The notes under the pieces are model-generated. The model did no database searches and was not told the DNA's origin. It saw nothing but the letters and a program-made list of their open reading frames with translations. 40,518 nucleotides of DNA from Candidatus Helarchaeota ASGARD archaeon Hel_GB_B (lineage in GTDB: Archaea; Asgardarchaeota; Lokiarchaeia; Helarchaeales; HEL-GB-B). Positions within the stretch are counted from its first letter, which is position 1, and each line of letters starts with the position of its first letter. Positions 35,056-40,518 of the stretch are shown here, one piece after another. The position numbers were made by a program, and so were the translations under genes. The DNA is taken from assembly GCA_005191425.1 (NCBI GenBank), contig SUPR01000020.1, positions 1 through 40,518 of the forward strand, read 5' to 3'.

Positions 35056-36825
35056 TCATGTCGTATTATTTAATAATTTAATTCTGCCATATTTGGGCGA
35101 GAGTTTAAGTTGTAAGTTTGATTTATATTTAGATACATAGCATTGACTGATTTCGATAATTTTATCTTTAAAATGGCTTGGAATTTTATTTATATCATCA
35201 TCAAATAAGACTAATTTGATTGAGCTGGTATCATCTTGTAGTTCAATATGCCTGAATTGGTGGTCGTTATTATTATTATCTTTAAAAGAGAAAATTGGTG
35301 ATAAATTAATTACTTTACATTTAATATTATAGGTTCCGTGTAGTTCAAGGTCTTTAATTTTCGTAAATTCGTTTTCGATACACAAGATTTCATCTGAAAT
35401 ATTATCAATGTGGTCATGAGGTAATTGGAAAATTTGACTAGAGGCATTTTTTTCGAGGCAAATATCAGTTCCTCTTATTTTAGGAGTGAACCTAATTAAA
35501 CGTAAGACATCGTTAGGGAGAAATTGTTTTGTATTATTAATTAAGTTAAGATAGATACAACCTGTTTCATCGCCGATCAAGAATTTTTCTAACTTATAGA
35601 CATTATTATTATATTTTGGGTAGGCGATTGCTACTTTTTCAATAATTTTCACGATAAAATTTTGTTTGGAGTTAAATTCCAGGTCTTCGATGGAAGAGTA
35701 TTCAAATAAATCCAAGAAATCTTGGAGTTCTTCATTGTTAAGAGAAGAGAAATCTTTTTTGTTTACTTTAAAATCAGTAAATTGTGAGATAAGTTCGATT
35801 CTACCATTATTTTCAATATCGAGGACTTTTTGTGGAGGAGTTAACCATTTATCGATGGAGACAAATGCGCCAATTATTTGTATTACATCACCGGAATTAA
35901 ATTTTGTAGCGTGGATGCCCCATAGTTTTAATAAAATAGTACCAGTGGAATCTCCAATTCTGGCGATTGAGAAATCGATAAATTCTTCTTGAATTTTTTT
36001 TTTGATTGGTGGATCTATAGAGAGGATTTTGCATTTAAGGTGTAAATTTCTGCGTAATTCATCAATTTCTTCAATGAAGTTAAGTTCGGGTTCGATATAA
36101 TTGATAATTTTTTTTGATGCATAAATTTTATCGAGTTTTTTGATAATGGAAACGGACTTATTAAAATGGTCAATAAACAGAGCGAGTTCAGGTCCATTAA
36201 AGGTCATGCGATATTGTAGAAGAGCATTATTTATTTCGATTTCATCGCAGATTTCAAGGTCGACAGCACCGATGTCATTAATTATTAATAACATTCTACC
36301 AGTTTCATCACCGACAAACAATTCTACCCATTGTTTAATTCCAGTGTCGCTAAATTTTCGTTTTAAAACTGGTTCACTGACAACTTGGACTCTAGAGCTA
36401 TATTTATTCCCTTCATTTTTCATATCAATAAGTTGGACTAACTCGAAGTCATGGTCAAATGTGGTTTCTAAATCGTCTTCGTTTTTATTAAAAATGAAAT
36501 CATAATTTACAATTGGAATATCAGTATCAATGATCTCAGGTTCTTCTTTAACAAGCATTTTAAATTGATGCTTATCAATCTGGATAATGCTTGCGTTCTT
36601 TATGAGTATTACATCTGAAATTTGTAGATTTTTACCATTGCCAATAAAAACTGCTTCAATTGCACCAGTTTGATCGGCGAGGATGGCTTCTCTAACTAAG
36701 GTATTAAATTCAGGTTGTAGTTTAGATTGTTCAATAGATACTATTTTTAGAATAATATTAAGATTATGAATGGGTGGAGTAATATATTCCAATTCAGTTA
36801 AATCGTCTAATTCAATTTCAGACAT
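35056..36825 (-). CDS. RPA-like protein with five tandem OB folds
   Basis: A 589-residue protein built from about five OB-fold units starting near residues 15, 127, 258, 375 and 490. Each has the repeating signature of a first strand, then a G/D-D-E/S-T-G strand turn (ADQTGAIEAVF, VGDETGRMLLI, IGDSTGTILLKLWG, IGDETGCIYLNL, QDDTSSIKLVLFDD) and a closing strand. This matches archaeal RPA-type ssDNA-binding proteins, though the usual zinc finger is not seen. Within the NLR-like block it could be a nucleic-acid sensor or adaptor; that is speculation. ATG 36825, with GGGAGATGAT upstream, 20 bases after the preceding gene. Confidence 0.8.
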   Translation of the reverse strand: MSEIELDDLTELEYITPPIHNLNIILKIVSIEQSKLQPEFNTLVREAILADQTGAIEAVFIGNGKNLQISDVILIKNASIIQIDKHQFKMLVKEEPEIIDTDIPIVNYDFIFNKNEDDLETTFDHDFELVQLIDMKNEGNKYSSRVQVVSEPVLKRKFSDTGIKQWVELFVGDETGRMLLIINDIGAVDLEICDEIEINNALLQYRMTFNGPELALFIDHFNKSVSIIKKLDKIYASKKIINYIEPELNFIEEIDELRRNLHLKCKILSIDPPIKKKIQEEFIDFSIARIGDSTGTILLKLWGIHATKFNSGDVIQIIGAFVSIDKWLTPPQKVLDIENNGRIELISQFTDFKVNKKDFSSLNNEELQDFLDLFEYSSIEDLEFNSKQNFIVKIIEKVAIAYPKYNNNVYKLEKFLIGDETGCIYLNLINNTKQFLPNDVLRLIRFTPKIRGTDICLEKNASSQIFQLPHDHIDNISDEILCIENEFTKIKDLELHGTYNIKCKVINLSPIFSFKDNNNNDHQFRHIELQDDTSSIKLVLFDDDINKIPSHFKDKIIEISQCYVSKYKSNLQLKLSPKYGRIKLLNNTT

Positions 36826-36845
36826 TTATTTTTTATCATCTCCCA

Positions 36846-39800
36846 TCATGAAATTTTTAAAAGTATTTCATTTATTTTTTCTTTGAAATTTTCTGGATTA
36901 AATTGCGATGAAATTAATGTTTTTTCATTCAATATTTCATTTAATGGGTAATTATCTTCAGATATATTTAATATATCGGTAAAAATAATTTGATTTTTAT
37001 TGGAAATGCAAATAAAATTATGGGGTGGTAGTTTATCCGAGATTTTATTTAAATATTGATTAACGAAATTGAAAATGTTGTTATTACAAAAGATAATTAA
37101 TGAATTTTCATTTGAAATTTTTTGAAGGAACCTTGGGAGTGATTCAATATTAGATATTAATTTAATTTTAGAATAATTAAAATTCATAGAATTATTAATA
37201 GAGTTAGTAAATTTAGTATTGTTTGGGTTAGATTTGATAGTGAGTGTTTCATCAATAATTTCGGTATTAAATTCTGAAGTATTTTTTGGTAATAAATCCT
37301 TAATAGGTGGTAATGGTGGGTTTTTTTTGGGAATCTGAGGATTTGATTGCTCCAATTTCAGGTTTAAATTAAATATTTTATTGATAATTTCCTCAATAAA
37401 TTTAGTATTATCAGGTTTAATTTCAACAATATCGATCTTCAAGATATCTTCTTTTTTACAAATATAAACAGAGGGTGGTGTAGAATCTGGTAATTTTGGA
37501 GTAGTTTTGACAAAAAATTCAAATACAGTATAAAACATATCAAATCCAAATTTTGCAGAAATTCTTTTAACTATCAAATAGTTTCTAATATCATTAATAT
37601 TATGAAAATCACGCAGATCTTTAGCAAAATAAATCAAAAATTTTTGAGATGTATAACGTGGGTCATATAATTTTCTATTATCGCGTTCTAATTTATATAG
37701 CAAGTTTAATTCTTCGTTGGTCGCATTATAGATTTCAAGAAGTTCAGGATAAACATGATTTTTAATCAAATTTTCTAAATAGTTCGTATTTTTGAATGTT
37801 ATTTTTGAGGGAGAAATAGGTATATTCTGGTATTTTTCATTCAATTCATTCACTTCTTGGTCTATATTTCTATCATGTTCATCTAAAATTCGTCTTAATT
37901 GGTCTAGTTTTTCAATTGGGTCATTTTCCAGGTCTAAAATAATTTGTGATTCATTTTCAATAATTACAAAACAAGGGGCATAAGCATTTCTTATAATACT
38001 ATTTGGATAAGCACTTGTATCATAATAATAAGGGATAATTTTAAAGAATTCACAAGCTTTTATAAAATCATTGAAATATTTTGAAGTTTCTGGAACCATT
38101 AAATTAATAAAATAAATGGCAGCAAATGATTTACTTTCTATTAAATCTTCTAATTGTTGAGTTGCAAGTCCAACTACATTTGGGGGTATCTCAAATTTTG
38201 AGGATTCACTATTATCTAATATATTTTTATCAGGAATTAAAATAGGTGCTGGGTTATTAGTATTTTCAGGATAAGATTTTCTAATAAAAAGGTCATCAAA
38301 AAGTGCATTTAAAATTTGGGTATTAGTAATATCAGATTTTAGTTTTAGAATGGTACTGTCAAATATTTGGTCATCAATTTCTTGATCTTCATCTGTATAT
38401 ATTATTAAAGCGTAAATTTCGTTTCCGCCACGGTTCTGTTCGTTTGGGATTATAAATCTTTTTCCATAAATTTTTCCAGAATATTCTGGGATTGTAAAGG
38501 AAAACATTTCAATATTTTTAAAGGAGAGAGCAGAGGATGCGATTTTTTTAAGAATATCATCATTAAAAGTACTAGCGGTGTCAATGTTGTATTTTGGGAG
38601 GTAGCCTTTATTATTATCAAAATGAGCGAGCATTACGCCAGCATTACCAGAAATTTTTTGGTCGGGGGTATTTGTTTCAATTGTATTATTTTGAGCTATT
38701 TTATTTAATTCAAGAGAGTCTTCATATTCAGCTATAAATTTATTTGATGTAGTATTTTCAACAAGATTAACTGGAGTTTGAGTTTCTATTGTTTGAGGGG
38801 ATTTTTTATCATTTTTTGGATATTTTAAAGGTCCTTCAATTTGAAGAGTTAATTTTTCATATAAATCGATAAGGGCATCAATTATTTCTTTTCTTCCAGA
38901 AAAACCAATAGTTCCTTTTTTCTCCTTAATTTTTTCATAAAAAAATTGGAAACGCTTAAGTTGCTCTTCATTTATCAGTTGATATCCTTTTTCGGTCAAT
39001 AATTTATGAGTTTGAACTAAATCTGGAATTTTACTGGATACTTCATAGTTTTTTGCTATCAGATAATCTAATAAGATTTTTATTGCTTCAAATCCCAAGA
39101 TATAATATCTATCAAAATCACGAATTGGGTCTAAATTTTGAGTTAATTGAATTTTCTCATTGACTGCATATATAAGCTCATTTTTTTCAAGAGAAATTGA
39201 GTTTTCTTCGTCATTTAAATGTTTTGCTATAATGTGCTCGGTTTGAGATAGTTCATTAACCTTTTTCTGCTCATTTAAATCAGGGATAATTTCTTTCAAG
39301 TTATTTTCCGAGGAAGTTTTGACATTTTTGAATTCAAATTGCCCATCTTCAATATTGATAAATAGAGTTTGACCTTCTTGTAAATTCCATATTGATGATT
39401 TAAGGTCATTCCATAATTTAAATAATTCTTGTTTTATAGATGCGTTATTTTCTCCCTTATTTATTAATTCGAGAATAAATTTATTATTCAAAATTATATC
39501 TTTATAGTCGCTCATTAATAATAACATAGCTCTTGTTTTCCAATTGAGCCCTTCTACAATTGGCCTTTTAATTATGTCTCTATAAAATGACAAATCAGAA
39601 ACTTTGGCTGTACCATATTGTTTTTCTATTACTGCAGCTAAAATATAATCAAGGATTTTTTCAGCAGGAGTATCGTGCTGTTCTTTAAAAATTTGTTCAA
39701 CTTGTTTGAAAAAAATATGTTTATCAAAATTATTATCTGAATTAAGTGAATTTATTTTTGTAGGAGTGATCATTCCACAAGTCTTAAAGATTTTAATAAT

Positions 39801-40475
39801 TTTTGGAATTAATTTATCAAAAACTTGGTAAGAAAAGCTACCATTTTTAGCCATACGATAAATATAATTGAAAATTTTAGGTTGGAGCATGTCTTCATGA
39901 CGGTTCAAGAACAATTTTTGATACATTTTTTCTACATCTGAAATTTTTTCGCTAGAAGTTGCTGAATAAGCTGCAGCTACTGAGGTCTCGAGTAACTTGG
40001 GTAATAGTAGTCTTAAGTTTATTATATCCTTTTCAAGTAAAGCTTTTCTAAACTTTAAATAATTATTTTTAAATCTTTGTTTGTAATGACCAATATTTTC
40101 TTTAATTTCATCTTTTTTTATGGTCGAATTTGAATGAAGGTTTGAAATATTCATTTGCTGTTTATTAAAATTAATTTCTTGACTAATTTGAATTTGGTTT
40201 GAAGAATCCTCAACAATGATTGAGCTTGCTTCAAGTTCAGAATATGCGTTTTCTATCAATTCACCCTGTAATTCCTTTTTTAATATGAAATACTGTAAAA
40301 TTCTCGAACCAATACAGGCGGAATAAATTGTAATAAATGCAATGATAAATCCAAATGGTGAAAATAAAGAAGAAATAATGGACGAATAATTAATATAATA
40401 ATTAGTAGAAGTGATTAACAGTGAAATAATAAGATAAATGACCCAAGATTTCTCAATTTTATAATTAATGGTCAA
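36846..40475 (-). CDS. Large membrane-anchored multidomain protein with a possible longin-like domain (5' end uncertain)
   Basis: 1209 residues from TTG 40475. Two membrane helices lie at about 13-60. A long helical region follows to about 590. Residues about 605-735 (GVMLAHFDNNKGYLP, then FTIPEYSGKIYGKRFIIPN and NEIYALIIYTDEDQE) resemble longin/roadblock-like domains seen in Asgard proteins. About 762-870 may be a thioredoxin-like fold without catalytic cysteines. About 897-1030 is mixed, then a Pro/Asn-rich linker, and a last alpha/beta domain from about 1105. No enzyme motif is evident. The frame is open from 40475 to the window edge with no stop, so the true start may lie outside. It is the first visible gene of the minus-strand block. 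Confidence 0.7.
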   Translation of the reverse strand: MTINYKIEKSWVIYLIISLLITSTNYYINYSSIISSLFSPFGFIIAFITIYSACIGSRILQYFILKKELQGELIENAYSELEASSIIVEDSSNQIQISQEINFNKQQMNISNLHSNSTIKKDEIKENIGHYKQRFKNNYLKFRKALLEKDIINLRLLLPKLLETSVAAAYSATSSEKISDVEKMYQKLFLNRHEDMLQPKIFNYIYRMAKNGSFSYQVFDKLIPKIIKIFKTCGMITPTKINSLNSDNNFDKHIFFKQVEQIFKEQHDTPAEKILDYILAAVIEKQYGTAKVSDLSFYRDIIKRPIVEGLNWKTRAMLLLMSDYKDIILNNKFILELINKGENNASIKQELFKLWNDLKSSIWNLQEGQTLFINIEDGQFEFKNVKTSSENNLKEIIPDLNEQKKVNELSQTEHIIAKHLNDEENSISLEKNELIYAVNEKIQLTQNLDPIRDFDRYYILGFEAIKILLDYLIAKNYEVSSKIPDLVQTHKLLTEKGYQLINEEQLKRFQFFYEKIKEKKGTIGFSGRKEIIDALIDLYEKLTLQIEGPLKYPKNDKKSPQTIETQTPVNLVENTTSNKFIAEYEDSLELNKIAQNNTIETNTPDQKISGNAGVMLAHFDNNKGYLPKYNIDTASTFNDDILKKIASSALSFKNIEMFSFTIPEYSGKIYGKRFIIPNEQNRGGNEIYALIIYTDEDQEIDDQIFDSTILKLKSDITNTQILNALFDDLFIRKSYPENTNNPAPILIPDKNILDNSESSKFEIPPNVVGLATQQLEDLIESKSFAAIYFINLMVPETSKYFNDFIKACEFFKIIPYYYDTSAYPNSIIRNAYAPCFVIIENESQIILDLENDPIEKLDQLRRILDEHDRNIDQEVNELNEKYQNIPISPSKITFKNTNYLENLIKNHVYPELLEIYNATNEELNLLYKLERDNRKLYDPRYTSQKFLIYFAKDLRDFHNINDIRNYLIVKRISAKFGFDMFYTVFEFFVKTTPKLPDSTPPSVYICKKEDILKIDIVEIKPDNTKFIEEIINKIFNLNLKLEQSNPQIPKKNPPLPPIKDLLPKNTSEFNTEIIDETLTIKSNPNNTKFTNSINNSMNFNYSKIKLISNIESLPRFLQKISNENSLIIFCNNNIFNFVNQYLNKISDKLPPHNFICISNKNQIIFTDILNISEDNYPLNEILNEKTLISSQFNPENFKEKINEILLKIS

Positions 40476-40518
40476 TATTTTTTCATGTATTTTTTTATCC
40501 CGGATATTATTATCTTGG

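Noticed and set aside
1..40518. tRNA, rRNA or other structured RNA genes
   Set aside because: I looked in the longer intergenic stretches for T-loop and acceptor-stem patterns and for GC-rich islands and found none. A covariance-model search would be more sensitive.

Overview
The window is very AT-rich (roughly 70 % A+T by eye). It codes for an archaeon with archaeal-type isoprenoid lipid synthesis: isopentenyl phosphate kinase, type II IPP isomerase, a trans-prenyl synthase and a cis-prenyltransferase. Alongside are bacterial-looking enzymes (class II HMG-CoA reductase, RNase PH) and eukaryote-flavoured modules (a NACHT ATPase with leucine-rich repeats, tandem OB folds, a possible longin-like domain). 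Many genes start with TTG or GTG, and several have Shine-Dalgarno sequences. The mix fits an Asgard archaeon, probably of the Lokiarchaeia type; that placement is an inference.

Layout: 1-6.6 kb holds the tail of an upstream gene, a small OB-fold protein, two Hsp20 chaperones, a CPBP-like membrane protease relic with an in-frame stop, a CrtI-like flavoprotein and exonuclease III with an apparent ATT start. 6.7-8.9 kb holds a thioredoxin with a coiled coil and a PLP enzyme of the D-threonine aldolase/D-serine dehydratase family. 9.4-18.5 kb is an isoprenoid locus: a minus-strand operon HMG-CoA synthase, mevalonate decarboxylase homologue, HMG-CoA reductase, mevalonate kinase, isopentenyl phosphate kinase, IPP isomerase, with a trans-prenyl synthase converging on it and a cis-prenyltransferase diverging from it. 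No phosphomevalonate kinase is present. The gene set therefore points to the route mevalonate-5-phosphate to isopentenyl phosphate to IPP.

18.7-29.4 kb is mixed housekeeping: small DNA-binding proteins, an FG-GAP surface protein that seems interrupted by a stop, RNase PH, a K+-independent-type proton pyrophosphatase, a UroD-family protein, an ArsA-like ATPase and a HAD phosphatase.

29.36-40.5 kb is the accessory part and the most interesting. A block of co-directional minus-strand genes encodes a 1209-residue membrane-anchored protein, a five-OB-fold protein, a membrane protein, a NACHT ATPase and a leucine-rich-repeat (LRR) protein. The last two ORFs are one NLR-like gene split by an exact 13-bp tandem duplication: removing one copy restores a single 812-residue reading frame. 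Just beyond lies a tyrosine recombinase gene, itself broken by one extra T. Beyond that is an orphan LRR 3' end in opposite orientation that shares 27 identical bases with the LRR gene, in the same codon phase. An inversion between the two copies would swap the C-terminal LRR cassette of the NLR-like protein. This suggests a diversifiable or phase-variable NLR-like recognition system, or its recent decay.
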